Of a stretch of DNA of 64,000 nucleotides, positions 9,866 to 18,711 are shown in pieces. This DNA is from Bacillus safensis. Its GTDB lineage: Bacteria > Bacillota > Bacilli > Bacillales > Bacillaceae. The stretch lies in assembly GCA_030159235.1 (NCBI GenBank), contig BSBG01000007.1, positions 62,001-126,000 on the forward strand, in the 5' to 3' direction. The position numbers and the translations under genes were made by a program. Each line of letters begins with the position of its first letter. The stretch's first letter is position 1. A model generated the notes under the pieces. The model was given only the letters and a program-made list of their open reading frames with translations. It searched no databases and was not told the DNA's origin.

Positions 9866-9901
9866 TGTACAATAAGAGAACATGATATCTGTACCGGTAC
9901 A
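9866..9901. promoter_or_regulatory. Candidate YcxD operator in the ycxC-ycxD divergent region
   Basis: The palindrome TGTACCGGTACA lies at 9890-9901, just before the ycxD ribosome binding site, and a second TGTACA lies 24 bases upstream at 9866-9871 inside a possible -10 (TACAAT, 9868-9873). Spaced TGTAC half-sites fit a dimeric MocR-type regulator. Binding is inferred. Confidence 0.4.
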
Positions 9902-9914
9902 AGGAGGGAATGGT

Positions 9915-11252
9915 GTGAGGAAATATGATCAGCTTGTCGTGAGTTTAAAAGAGAAAATGGAATCGGGTGAATACAGCGCTGGGATGAAAATCCCTTCCAT
10001 CCGCCACTTAGCGGCTCAATATGCAGTGAGTAAAAGCACTGTCATCAAAGCGCTGGATACATTGGAACGTGAACATCTGCTTTATTCTGTAGAAAGAAGC
10101 GGCTATTATGTCGTGAAAACGAAGCAACCTGCAGGCAAGCAGGATGGTACATGGATTGACTTTGCTTCATCTTCACCTGATCCCGTTGTGTTCCCATATG
10201 TCGATTTCCAGCACTGCATCAACCAAGCGATCGATTTGTATCAAAATGACTTGTTTATTTATGGAACAGTCAACGGCTTGCCATCGCTGTTGCCAGTCAT
10301 TTCAAAGCGGTTAATGGATTATCAAGTGTTTGCTCATCCAGAGCAGATCGTCATGACCTCTGGTATTCAGCTCGCGTTATCCATTTTAAGCACGATCCCT
10401 TTTCCGAATGGAAAGCAGACCATACTAGTCGAACAGCCTGGTTATCATCTATATCTCCAATATTTACAGAAAAATCAACTGCCTGTGCGCGGAATTCAGC
10501 GGACGGAAAAAGGGATCGATCTGATCGAACTAGAGCGTATTTTTCGAGAAGAGGAGATTCGCTTTTTCTATACGATGCCAAGATTTCAGAATCCGCTTGG
10601 AACGAGTTTATCAAAACAAGAAAAAAGAGCGATTGCAGCCCTTGCCGAGAAATATGATGTCTACATCGTTGAAGATGATTACTTGGCCGATTTAGAATTC
10701 GACACAAAAAGAGACCCGATCTACTCGTACGATCAGGCAGGAAAGGTCATATATTTAAAAAGCTTTTCTAAAATCATCTTTCCGGGACTTCGAACAGGAG
10801 CGGTCGTCTTACCTGAAGAACTGCTTAAACCCTTTAGCGAACATAAACGCCTGATTGATATTGACAGCTCCATGCTGTCCCAGGCAGCCTTGGAAATATA
10901 TTTGAAAAGTGGGATGTTTGAGCGGCATAGAGACAGGATGCAGGCGACCTACAGGCGTCGATCCAAGCAGCTCGTGATGAGTTTAAAAGATGATCAAAAC
11001 GCCTATCAGCTCGGAGAATTAGAGCCAGCTACCCATACACATCTACGTGTCGATCGTTCGATTCCAATGAACCAGCTCATTCTTCAGCTGAAAAAGGCAT
11101 CTGTTTCTGTTCAGCCAATTGACCGTCATTACTTGTCGACCTATCAAAAGGACCCCATTCTTCAGCTGAACATCTGGCATGTGAAAGAAGAGCAAATTAT
11201 ACGCGGAGCTGATCTGTTAAAGACGATATTTCAGCAAAGCGTTCGTTATTAA
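9915..11252 (+). CDS. ycxD: MocR/GabR-type PLP-dependent transcriptional regulator, YcxD-like
   Basis: About 445 residues with an N-terminal GntR-type winged helix (SLKEKMESGEYSAGMKIPS, LAAQYAVSKSTVIKALDTLE) fused to a type I aminotransferase-like domain. The PLP lysine is in KSFSKIIFPGLR and the conserved EDDYLADLEF lies upstream. MocR proteins sense amino compounds or PLP through this domain and usually act on a divergent neighbour, here ycxC. GTG 9915 is chosen because AAGGAGG sits eight bases upstream; the ATG at 9882 would lie within the putative operator. The 3' end overlaps the converging sfp gene by four bases. Confidence 0.9.
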   Translation: MRKYDQLVVSLKEKMESGEYSAGMKIPSIRHLAAQYAVSKSTVIKALDTLEREHLLYSVERSGYYVVKTKQPAGKQDGTWIDFASSSPDPVVFPYVDFQHCINQAIDLYQNDLFIYGTVNGLPSLLPVISKRLMDYQVFAHPEQIVMTSGIQLALSILSTIPFPNGKQTILVEQPGYHLYLQYLQKNQLPVRGIQRTEKGIDLIELERIFREEEIRFFYTMPRFQNPLGTSLSKQEKRAIAALAEKYDVYIVEDDYLADLEFDTKRDPIYSYDQAGKVIYLKSFSKIIFPGLRTGAVVLPEELLKPFSEHKRLIDIDSSMLSQAALEIYLKSGMFERHRDRMQATYRRRSKQLVMSLKDDQNAYQLGELEPATHTHLRVDRSIPMNQLILQLKKASVSVQPIDRHYLSTYQKDPILQLNIWHVKEEQIIRGADLLKTIFQQSVRY

Positions 11253-11941
11253 AGGCGTGACAGTACATCGCCACAATTGAGTGTCTCAACGCTTTCAGCC
11301 GCAGCAGGCTTTCGTGTACATACCGCCATTTGGTAGTGAGGGTCAAGTGAGTATGTTTGAACAAAGCAAGGTACTTCATGATCAGGTAAAGTCAACGTAG
11401 CCTGTCCATCCTCTGACAGCCGAGCTGTAAAGGAAGAAAGACCATAGGATAATCCTTTTCCAGTCAGCTTAATAAAGGCTTCCTTCATAGACCATAAATG
11501 AAAGAAATACGCCTCCTGCCTTTCTGCCGGCTGTGAGAGTAAATCCTGATACTCATCGGGCGAAAAAAATCGCTTAGCAATTGCTAGATCAATGGGTTTG
11601 ATTTCCTCAATATCAATGCCAACAGGTGCATCATCTACTGCGCAAACGACCCAATCGCCAGAGTGAGAAAGATTAAAATGAAAAGAAGGAATATGCCGAA
11701 CGACAGGCTTTCCATTGCCCTCTTTTTCAAAAACGATCTGATCAATAGGTAGATCGTACATATCATGGATTATTTGACGAACGAGCACCTCACCTAACAG
11801 GGTTCTTCTTGCATCGATCAAAAAACGAAAGCGTTCAGCTGCAGCCCGTTTTTCAGATGACACAAAGAGCTTCAGACGATCTATTTGTTGTCGTGCATCA
11901 ATTTCATCTAAGTGTTGTAATTGGATAGCAAATATCTTCAT
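11249..11941 (-). CDS. sfp: 4'-phosphopantetheinyl transferase Sfp
   Basis: Transfers 4'-phosphopantetheine from CoA to the active-site Ser of carrier domains, turning apo-NRPS/PKS proteins into holo forms. The 230-residue protein shows the family signatures GIDIEEI (magnesium-binding Asp and Glu) and FHLWSMKEAFIKLTGKG, plus the N-terminal RFRFLIDARRTLLGE. Length agrees with Sfp (224). It is intact, so both carrier domains encoded at 1-7886 can be activated. Position after ycxD and before yczE is the same as in B. subtilis. It converges on ycxD with a four-base overlap and no terminator between them. Confidence 0.95.
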   Translation of the reverse strand: MKIFAIQLQHLDEIDARQQIDRLKLFVSSEKRAAAERFRFLIDARRTLLGEVLVRQIIHDMYDLPIDQIVFEKEGNGKPVVRHIPSFHFNLSHSGDWVVCAVDDAPVGIDIEEIKPIDLAIAKRFFSPDEYQDLLSQPAERQEAYFFHLWSMKEAFIKLTGKGLSYGLSSFTARLSEDGQATLTLPDHEVPCFVQTYSLDPHYQMAVCTRKPAAAESVETLNCGDVLSRL

Positions 11942-12039
11942 AACGAACCTCTAATTTTTTACATTGATTGTACCATTGAAGAGCGCCGTGCAAAAGGGTC
12001 GATTAACGTAAAAAGACAACGAAGCGAGCCTCACTGCTT

Positions 12040-12431
12040 TTACGTCTGTTTCACGATGTGGACACCAGTCGGATCAGTTGTATCAAAACTCCAACATCAT
12101 CTGTCATGATCACGTTAAGCAGGGAAAGCCGTTCTCCTTTTTGTCAGTGAATGGGTTGCTTCATCGAAGATAGCAGCTGATTGTATTCTTCGTCTGAGAC
12201 AAGAAAGCCGATGTGATCAAACAGGACTTTTTTGCTATGACGTTTTCTCATTTCTATGATTCGAAAGGTGGGATGTTCCTCTCTAAAATCTTCCCATGTG
12301 AGCGGGTGGTGAAAGGCGCCATCCTTTATAAAACGCTCTTTCACTTCAAAGCCCAGCGAACGATATGTTTGTTCGGTCTCTTCAACAAAAGGTGTCCAGT
12401 AATGATAGTGGAAAAGCTGAATAGGTCTCAT
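12040..12431 (-). pseudogene. Decayed VOC-family (glyoxalase-fold) protein gene
   Basis: The 5' part encodes 95 residues (from MRPIQLFHYHYWTP to MKQPIH) resembling small VOC proteins (WTPFVEETEQTYRSLGF, LFDHIGFLVSDEEY). Translation stops at TGA 12144-12146, but the same frame continues open afterwards (QKGERLSLLNVIMTDD). A further plausible VOC-like tail (WSFDTTDPTGVHIVKQT, ending at the TAA 12040-12042) lies in a different frame. I read this as an in-frame nonsense codon plus at least one frameshift. The alternative is a genuine 95-residue protein. The family has metal-dependent lyases, dioxygenases and resistance proteins, so no specific function is proposed. Confidence 0.5.
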
Positions 12432-12504
12432 CTTATTTGAATGAATATTCTGTTTATTTAATTTAGCACAAGAAAAGCCATTCTATAATCAGAATGGCTT
12501 GTTC

Positions 12505-13185
12505 TCATCTAGTCAGGGTTTGAACAGGTTTTTCAGCTGTTTTAGTAATAAGCATCTGCAGGAGTCGTGTCGATTGCGGCAAGGAGAAACGAAGGACAAG
12601 ACCTGTGAAGATCGCAGTCAAAATCGTTCCAATGCCAATTGGTCCACCGAGCATCCATGCAAATAATAGCACTGTTAACTCGATGCCATTTCGCACCCAC
12701 TGAACGTTCAGTCCCGTTTTCGCTGAGATGAGCAGCATTAATGAATCCCTTGGACCAGCGCCAAGATTGGCTGAAACATAAATGCCAACGCCGTATCCAG
12801 AAACAACAACACCCGTAATAAACACATATAAGGCCGGTAAATATCCATGTGGTGCAGGTAATATCGCATTAAAGAAATCAATAAACACGCCAATCAGCAC
12901 CATATTCAGTAAAGCGCCAATCTTTGGAAATGATTTCGTAAAAACAGAAGTCAGTGTCACAATGAGTGCGCCAATAATGATGGACCATTGTCCAATTGTG
13001 AGTCCAAAATGCTGAAACAGTCCGTAGTGGAAAGCGTCCCAAGGACCAATTCCAAGGATCTTCCCTTTCACTGTCAGCGATAGTCCAAAAGCTAGTACGA
13101 TCAATCCAACAAAATAAAAAAACCAACGTAAAAGATGTTCCCGCTTCAAAAGCATTCCCTTCTTTCTTAAACACTCGATATCCAT
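12505..13185 (-). CDS. yczE: YczE-family integral membrane protein
   Basis: About 215-226 residues with five to six hydrophobic segments (FFYFVGLIVLAFGLSL, WSIIIGALIVTL, ALYVFITGVVVSGYGVGIYV, GIGTILTAIFTGLVL) and the conserved ANLGAGPRDSLML of the YczE/YitT-like family. In B. subtilis yczE follows sfp and has been linked to surfactin/bacillomycin production, but its mechanism is unknown. Here it also follows sfp, with the VOC remnant between. The start is uncertain: ATG 13185 has GGGAG upstream at nine bases, while a TTG twelve codons downstream has a better AAGAAGG site. Confidence 0.9.
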   Translation of the reverse strand: MDIECLRKKGMLLKREHLLRWFFYFVGLIVLAFGLSLTVKGKILGIGPWDAFHYGLFQHFGLTIGQWSIIIGALIVTLTSVFTKSFPKIGALLNMVLIGVFIDFFNAILPAPHGYLPALYVFITGVVVSGYGVGIYVSANLGAGPRDSLMLLISAKTGLNVQWVRNGIELTVLLFAWMLGGPIGIGTILTAIFTGLVLRFSLPQSTRLLQMLITKTAEKPVQTLTR

Positions 13186-13694
13186 CGTAACATACTCCCA
13201 CGCCTCTTTAAATGGCTTTGCTCGGTTGTAATCGCTTACTTCAAAAAAGATTTTTTTCGAATCGTAAGGGTTAAACCATCAAAATAAACAGCAAGACTTT
13301 CGAATTGTTTTTTTTAACAAAGCAAACCAATCATTCCCTTTTTTTAAGAGAACAAGAAAAAAATTCAATATTTATTGACAGAAAATAAATCTAAACCCAA
13401 TTAAAGAATATTTATCTTTAAATAGAAGCGATTGTATATAAATCACGACATTAGACCTGTTTGGACGGAAAGATAAATGTAAAAATTTAAGATAAAAAAG
13501 GTCATTTTATTGGAAAAAACATAAGTAAATCAAACGTTGAGAGGCGATTGTTACTAAAGGGCTATTTTTGTCGAAAATAGTCGTTTAGTCATGTTGAGGC
13601 TTTTGAAATGTTACTGATATTCTTTACCAAAGTGTGGGAGGTGAACTGGTACATACCTTTACAATATGAAGCGAGAAAAAGGGGAGGTCAAAGA
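13186..13694 (+). other. AT-rich leader/control region of the surface-protein operon
   Basis: No gene is seen in these 509 bases. They are strikingly A/T-rich. A TTGACA hexamer at 13375-13380 could be a -35 element but lacks a convincing -10 at normal spacing. A stable hairpin occurs at 13553-13589: ACTAAA pairs with TTTAGT and CTATTTT with AAAATAG, around a symmetric three-by-three internal loop. It has no T-run and lies about 105 bases before the start codon, so it is more likely an mRNA leader structure than a terminator. AT-rich upstream regions are typical AbrB-type targets, and an AbrB paralogue lies downstream; that link is inference. Confidence 0.45.
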
Positions 13695-16600
13695 ATGAAC
13701 TTATTGAAAAGAACAAGTCAATTATTTCTTATATTGGTGTTAATTGCTGGAAACTTATTAACAGTCTCACCACCTGTTACGAAAGCCGCTGGGACGGTGG
13801 TTGTAAACAACACGGATTCTTATATTATTGGGAGTAGACCGCTTGTTCTTCAGCAGCTTGATGGAAATAACCCAACAAACGTAAAAGCTAGTGTACAAGT
13901 GAAAGGAATCGATGTAGGTGCAGTAAATGGTGTTGCTGTAAATGATCGAGAAAATGTTGTGTATGCAACTGCAAATGGCACTAGCCCTACTCTATATAAA
14001 ATAAATGCGACCTCAGGGCAAGCAGAGAGCTTAACCACATTACCTGAAGGCGCTTCTAATGCCGTTGTGTATCAGGATAAATATATATATTCTTATGCTT
14101 CTGGTGGTAATTATTTCCTTGGGACATACGATTTAGTTACGAAGCAAAAAACGTCTAAAAAAATTGTAGGCTATGATGTCGGTTCTGGTGTTGGAGGTGA
14201 CCTTGTAGTCGATAAGGATGGCTATCTTTGGTTCGCATCAAATGGCAGTGGCGCCATTGCACAAATGAATCCTGATACGGCTGAAGTCATTCGAGTCATT
14301 CCAATTAAAAATGCGGATGGTAAAACGATTGACGGAGGCGTTCGGGGGATAAGCTTTTTGCCAAATGGACAAATGCTATTACAGTCAGGATTAAATGAAT
14401 CCATTGGCCATTCCACTCTTTTTACGCTTGATGCGAAAACATTAAGTACAACATATATGGGCACTGTAGGTGATTCATTATCTTACGACTTAGCTTCACG
14501 AGTGAAGCCAGACTTCGATCCATATCCTCCAGAGCTTGAATCTGAAAAATCTGTGGTCTTACAGAAAAAAGCAGAAGGCAACACAGATGAGAAGCATCCA
14601 GAAGTAGGCGACACATTGCTTTATACAATAAAAGCAAAAAATACCGTGCAATATGGTATTGTCAAAAATCTAATCATATCAGACAACCTGCCAAGCAGCT
14701 TAACCTATGTTTCCGGGTCTCTTAAGGTGGATGGAACAAGCGTAACAGATGCAAAGGATCAAGACAAAGGTGATTATACAAACGGCACTGTTGCAGGTCA
14801 AATAGGTGATGTGAAAGATACCGATTGGCATACCGTAACGTTTGAAGCGACGGTAGGAAAAGGTCAGGCAGGCAAAGACATTCAAAATACCGCGAATGTA
14901 AAAGGAGAAAATACTCCTCCTGATGAGCCAACAACAAACATAGAAATTTACCCGCGTGACCCAAAACTTGAATCAGAAAAATCAGCAGTCTTGCAGAAAA
15001 AAGCAGAAGGTAACACAGATGAGAAGCATCCAGAAGTAGGCGACACATTACTGTATACCATTCAAGCCCGTAACGCTGTTGAAGATAGCGTCATTGAAGA
15101 CCTTGTGATTTCTGACAAGTTACCTCAAGGGTTATCCTATGTATCAAATTCACTTCAGGTAGATGGAAACCCAGTCACAGATATAAAAGATGATGACAAC
15201 GGTGATATGACAGACGGAACGGTCACTGGAACGTTTGGTGAAGTGAAGGATGCGAAATGGCATACCGTGAAGTTCGAAGTGACGGTAGAAAAAGGTCAGG
15301 CAGGCAAGGATATTCAAAATACAGCCAACGTCACTAGTGGTAATACACCACCGAACGAACCGACAACAAATATAGAGGTCTATCCTCGTGACCCAAAGCT
15401 AGCTTCAGAAAAATCAGCGGTTCTGCAGAAAAAGGCAGAAGGGAATACAGATGAGAAGCACCCAGAGGTCGGCGACACCCTTCTTTATACAATTAAAACC
15501 AAGAATACAATAGAAGACAGTCTTATTGAAAACTTAGTGATCTCAGATGAACTGCCAGAAGGATTGGCGTATGTACCGAATTCCCTTGAGGTAGACGGAC
15601 AAGCGGTTACAGATGAGCAAGATCAAGACAATGGGGACGTCACAAATGGAACTGTTTCAGGACAATTCGGTGACATTAAGGATACAGATTGGCATACAGT
15701 GACCTTTGAAGTCACGGTTCAAAAAGGACAATCTGGTAAAGACATTCAAAACACAGCCAGTGTCACAGGTGAAAACACACCACCAGACGATCCGACAACA
15801 AAAACAGAAATCTATCCTCGTGATCCTAAGCTCGATTCAGAAAAAACAGCTGTTTTACAGAAAAAAGCAGAAGGGAACACAGATGAAGAGCATCCAGAGG
15901 TCGGAGATACGCTCCTTTATACGATTAAAACTAAGAATACGATAGAAGACAGTTTGATTAAAGATTTAGTGATTTCAGATCAATTACCAAAAGGGCTAAA
16001 GTATGTCACTGGGTCCCTTCAAATTGATGGAGACTCCGTCACAGATGAGAAAGACGAAGATAACGGAGACTACACAGATGGAAAGGTCACAGGTTCTTTT
16101 GGTGATATCAAGGATACGGACTGGCATTCAGTCACCTTTGAAGTCACAGTTGAAAAGGGACAGGCTGGTCAGGACATTCAAAACACAGCCAGCGTCACAG
16201 GTGAAAACACACCACCAGATGATCCGACAACTGAAACAAAAATTTATCCTCGTGACCCAAAACTAGCATCAGAAAAATCAGCGAGCATTCAGAAAAAGGC
16301 AGAAGGTAACACAGATAAAAAGACACCACAGGTGGGCGATACCCTTCTGTATACGATTAAAACAAAAAATCTTGAAGAAGACAGCATCGTCGACAACCTT
16401 GTGATTTCCGATGAATTGCCAGAAGGTCTTCAATATGTTGAAGGATCACTGAAGGTAGATGGACAAGCCGCGACAGATGCAAAAGATGAAGACAATGGAG
16501 ATTACACAAAAGGTACAGTGACCGGTCAATTTGGTCAAATCAAAGACACGGACTGGCATACGGTGACCTTTGAAGCGAAGATCGTTAAAGGTCAAGCGGG

Positions 16601-17729
16601 TAAAACCATTCAAAACACAGCAAAAGTAACAGGCGATAATACACCGCCAGATGAACCAACAACCGAAACGAAAATTGATCCAAGAGATCCAAAGCTTAAA
16701 TCGGAAAAAACATCCGAGATTCATCAAAAAGCAGAAGGCAATACAGCTGAGAAACAAGTACAGGTGGGTGACACCCTTCTTTATACGATTAAAACAAAAA
16801 ATAGTGTAGAAGATAGTGTGATCAAAGATTTAGTGATTTCCGATAAACTGCCAGAAGGCCTTGCATATGTCGAAGGGTCATTAAAAGTAGATGGACAAGC
16901 CGCGACAGATGCAAAAGATGAAGACAATGGAGATTACACAAAAGGTACAGTGACCGGTCAATTTGGTGATATCAAAGATACGGACTGGCATACCGTAACG
17001 TTTGAGGCAAAGATTACGAAAGACCAAGCGGGTAAAACCATTCAAAACACAGCCAGCGTCACAGGCGGCAATACGCCACCAGACGAACCAACGACTGAAA
17101 CAAAAATTGAACCAAGAGATCCAAAGCTTGAATCAGAAAAGACATCACAGATTCAGCAAAAAGCAAAAGGCAATACAGATGAAAAACAAGTAGAAGCAGG
17201 CGACACCTTGCTTTACACAATTAAAACAAAGAATCTTGTAGAAGATAGTGTCATCAAAGATCTAGTGATTTCTGATAAACTGCCAGAAGAACTTGAGTAT
17301 GTTGCAGGTTCACTAAAAGTAGATGGACAAGCGGTCACAGATGCAAAAGATGAAGACAATGGAGAATTCACAAAAGGTACGGTGAATGGTCAATTTGGCG
17401 ACATCAAAGATACCAAATGGCATACCGTAACGTTTGAGGCGAAGGTTGCGAAAGGATCTGAAGGGAAAACCATTCAAAATATCGCAGTCGTCAGTGGTGA
17501 GAATGTAGACGATCCAGACAACCCTGAAAACTCAACAACTGTAGATCCACCGCATGTGCCAGAGGTGCCAGCAAATCCAGAGCAGCCTTCTGATCCACAA
17601 CAGGATACACCTGGACATCACCTCCCAAATACTGCAACTGCGATGTACAACCTTTTACTTGCAGGATTTGCACTTGTGTTGATTGGCGCATCCCTTATAG
17701 TATGGAAGAGAAGAAAAAGAAACGGATAA
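13695..17729 (+). CDS. LPNTA-anchored surface protein with propeller-like head and seven repeats
   Basis: A 1344-residue cell-wall protein. The start is ATG 13695, with GGGGAGG upstream, followed by a signal peptide (RTSQLFLILVLIAGNLLTV, cleavage near VTKA-AG). Residues 30-275 resemble a beta-propeller (GVAVNDRENVVYAT, GDLVVDKDGYLWFAS, GISFLPNGQMLLQSG). Residues about 280-1278 are seven DUF11-like repeats of about 143 residues (pattern VGDTLLYTIKTKN, LVISDxLPEGLxYVxGSL, WHTVTFE, IQNTASV). A Pro-rich stretch precedes the sorting signal LPNTA (1310-1314), a membrane helix and a KRRKRNG tail. LPNTA is a class D-type motif, and a class D sortase gene starts seven bases downstream. The likely role is an adhesin or surface stalk; the ligand is unknown. 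Confidence 0.93.
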   Translation: MNLLKRTSQLFLILVLIAGNLLTVSPPVTKAAGTVVVNNTDSYIIGSRPLVLQQLDGNNPTNVKASVQVKGIDVGAVNGVAVNDRENVVYATANGTSPTLYKINATSGQAESLTTLPEGASNAVVYQDKYIYSYASGGNYFLGTYDLVTKQKTSKKIVGYDVGSGVGGDLVVDKDGYLWFASNGSGAIAQMNPDTAEVIRVIPIKNADGKTIDGGVRGISFLPNGQMLLQSGLNESIGHSTLFTLDAKTLSTTYMGTVGDSLSYDLASRVKPDFDPYPPELESEKSVVLQKKAEGNTDEKHPEVGDTLLYTIKAKNTVQYGIVKNLIISDNLPSSLTYVSGSLKVDGTSVTDAKDQDKGDYTNGTVAGQIGDVKDTDWHTVTFEATVGKGQAGKDIQNTANVKGENTPPDEPTTNIEIYPRDPKLESEKSAVLQKKAEGNTDEKHPEVGDTLLYTIQARNAVEDSVIEDLVISDKLPQGLSYVSNSLQVDGNPVTDIKDDDNGDMTDGTVTGTFGEVKDAKWHTVKFEVTVEKGQAGKDIQNTANVTSGNTPPNEPTTNIEVYPRDPKLASEKSAVLQKKAEGNTDEKHPEVGDTLLYTIKTKNTIEDSLIENLVISDELPEGLAYVPNSLEVDGQAVTDEQDQDNGDVTNGTVSGQFGDIKDTDWHTVTFEVTVQKGQSGKDIQNTASVTGENTPPDDPTTKTEIYPRDPKLDSEKTAVLQKKAEGNTDEEHPEVGDTLLYTIKTKNTIEDSLIKDLVISDQLPKGLKYVTGSLQIDGDSVTDEKDEDNGDYTDGKVTGSFGDIKDTDWHSVTFEVTVEKGQAGQDIQNTASVTGENTPPDDPTTETKIYPRDPKLASEKSASIQKKAEGNTDKKTPQVGDTLLYTIKTKNLEEDSIVDNLVISDELPEGLQYVEGSLKVDGQAATDAKDEDNGDYTKGTVTGQFGQIKDTDWHTVTFEAKIVKGQAGKTIQNTAKVTGDNTPPDEPTTETKIDPRDPKLKSEKTSEIHQKAEGNTAEKQVQVGDTLLYTIKTKNSVEDSVIKDLVISDKLPEGLAYVEGSLKVDGQAATDAKDEDNGDYTKGTVTGQFGDIKDTDWHTVTFEAKITKDQAGKTIQNTASVTGGNTPPDEPTTETKIEPRDPKLESEKTSQIQQKAKGNTDEKQVEAGDTLLYTIKTKNLVEDSVIKDLVISDKLPEELEYVAGSLKVDGQAVTDAKDEDNGEFTKGTVNGQFGDIKDTKWHTVTFEAKVAKGSEGKTIQNIAVVSGENVDDPDNPENSTTVDPPHVPEVPANPEQPSDPQQDTPGHHLPNTATAMYNLLLAGFALVLIGASLIVWKRRKRNG
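14530..17532 (+). repeat. Seven tandem 429-bp coding repeats
   Basis: Units begin near 14530, 14959, 15388, 15817, 16246, 16675 and 17104, each opening with a (D)PKLxSEK-type sequence. Adjacent units 5 and 6 share a long identical DNA tract (around 16457-16535 and 16887-16965), pointing to recent unequal recombination or gene conversion. Units 1-5 carry the QKKAEGNT type and units 6-7 a QKA(E/K)GNT variant. Confidence 0.9.
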
Positions 17730-17735
17730 ACGTCG

Positions 17736-18293
17736 ATGTGTCAAAAATTCATCTCAGCGCTATTGATTACAGCAGGTTTTTGTCTATTGATTGTAGGGTA
17801 TTTAAGGATTGTTGATGGACAAAGAGAAATAGATCAGTCATTTCAGTCTGCACAAGCAACTATTCAGCAAAAGGTGCAAAAGGATTCTTTTGCACCGCAG
17901 GCTGGTGAAACCATAGGGCTCTTGCACATCCCAAAACTAAAAGCTGAGTTGCCAATTGTAGAGGGAACAGAAGCAGATGATTTAGCAAAAGGTGTTGGTC
18001 ATTTTCGTGAGAGCTATTTTCCAAACGAGCATGGACAAATCGTTTTATCAGGTCATCGAGACACGGTGTTCAGACGAACAGGAGAGCTTGTAAAGGGGGA
18101 TCAACTCATTATCGAGCTGTCATATGGATATTTTGTCTATGAAATAGAGAAAACAAAGATTGTGACGAAAGATGATAAAAGGATTATTACACTCCAACAG
18201 GAAAAGGAAGAGCTCATTCTGACCACATGTTATCCTTTTTCTTTCATTGGTCCTGCACCAAACAGATATATTATATATGGGAAGCGTGTTTAG
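17736..18293 (+). CDS. Class D sortase
   Basis: A 185-residue membrane-anchored transpeptidase that cleaves the sorting motif and links the substrate to peptidoglycan. There is one N-terminal membrane segment (LLITAGFCLLIVGYL), then the sortase barrel with catalytic His107 (SGHRDT), Cys165 (LTTCYPF) and Arg177 (PNRY). The TTCYPF context and small size fit class D, as in B. subtilis YhcS and B. anthracis SrtC. It starts seven bases after the LPNTA protein and has no strong ribosome binding site of its own, consistent with translational coupling. The adjacent protein is its obvious substrate. Confidence 0.93.
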   Translation: MCQKFISALLITAGFCLLIVGYLRIVDGQREIDQSFQSAQATIQQKVQKDSFAPQAGETIGLLHIPKLKAELPIVEGTEADDLAKGVGHFRESYFPNEHGQIVLSGHRDTVFRRTGELVKGDQLIIELSYGYFVYEIEKTKIVTKDDKRIITLQQEKEELILTTCYPFSFIGPAPNRYIIYGKRV

Positions 18294-18305
18294 TCTCTGG
18301 ACCAG

Positions 18306-18378
18306 CCTGCATCCTCCTGTCAAGCTGCTCGCCTGATAAGGTGGAATCTACCTATACAAGATCTAAAGATGCAGGAGG
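18306..18378 (+). promoter_or_regulatory. Possible RBS-sequestering hairpin before the AbrB-like gene
   Basis: CCTGCATC (18306-18313) can pair with GATGCAGG (18368-18375), and the adjacent CCTCCTG (18313-18319) with CAGGAGG (18372-18378), which is the ribosome binding site of the AbrB-like gene. The two pairings are mutually exclusive. No ligand or regulator is known. Confidence 0.35.
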
Positions 18379-18386
18379 GGGTCAAT

Positions 18387-18671
18387 TTGTTAAACGAAGA
18401 CTATGTAAGGCATATAGATAAATTCGGAAGAGTTGTCCTTCCGACAAATATGAGAAAAAGGCTAAAGATCCGCCCGCAAGATTTTATAGAAATCTATCAA
18501 GAAGAAGACCAAATTGTCATGAAGCCGTATTGGCAGGACAAACCCTGTATCGTAACTGGTCAAGTAACATGCGCTAACAAGGTGCTATCAGGTGGGGTGG
18601 TCATCAGTCCAGAGGGAGCGAGACTGCTCCTGCAAGATTTACTGGCGCTTCGTTTGCAAAAAGAGATATAA
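18387..18671 (+). CDS. AbrB/Abh-family transition-state regulator paralogue
   Basis: The 94-residue protein from TTG 18387 (AGGAGGGGG eight bases upstream) aligns along its whole length with AbrB. The N-terminal swapped-hairpin DNA-binding domain shows HIDKFGRVVLPTNMRKRLKI. The middle part has PCIVTGQVT, equivalent to the Cys-containing CQVTGEV of AbrB, and the C-terminal dimerisation part has GGVVISPEGA. AbrB proteins repress or activate AT-rich promoters of stationary-phase, biofilm and antibiotic genes. Its place in a surface-protein/sortase operon suggests a local regulator, possibly of its own operon; this is inferred. It is not abrB itself, which lies elsewhere in Bacillus. Confidence 0.88.
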   Translation: MLNEDYVRHIDKFGRVVLPTNMRKRLKIRPQDFIEIYQEEDQIVMKPYWQDKPCIVTGQVTCANKVLSGGVVISPEGARLLLQDLLALRLQKEI

Positions 18672-18709
18672 AAAAAGGCTGTTCTCATCACGTGAGAACA
18701 GCCTTTTTT
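18671..18709. terminator. Bidirectional terminator between AbrB-like gene and tcyC
   Basis: A 17-bp stem (GGCTGTTCTCA against TGAGAACAGCC, extended by A/T pairs) with the loop TCACG; flanking A-run and T-run allow it to work on both strands. Confidence 0.9.
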
Positions 18710-18711
18710 CA

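Noticed and set aside
14530-17532. Tandem repeats considered as CRISPR or satellite DNA
   Set aside because: Period of 429 bases stays in frame through one protein and follows a domain pattern; no spacers.
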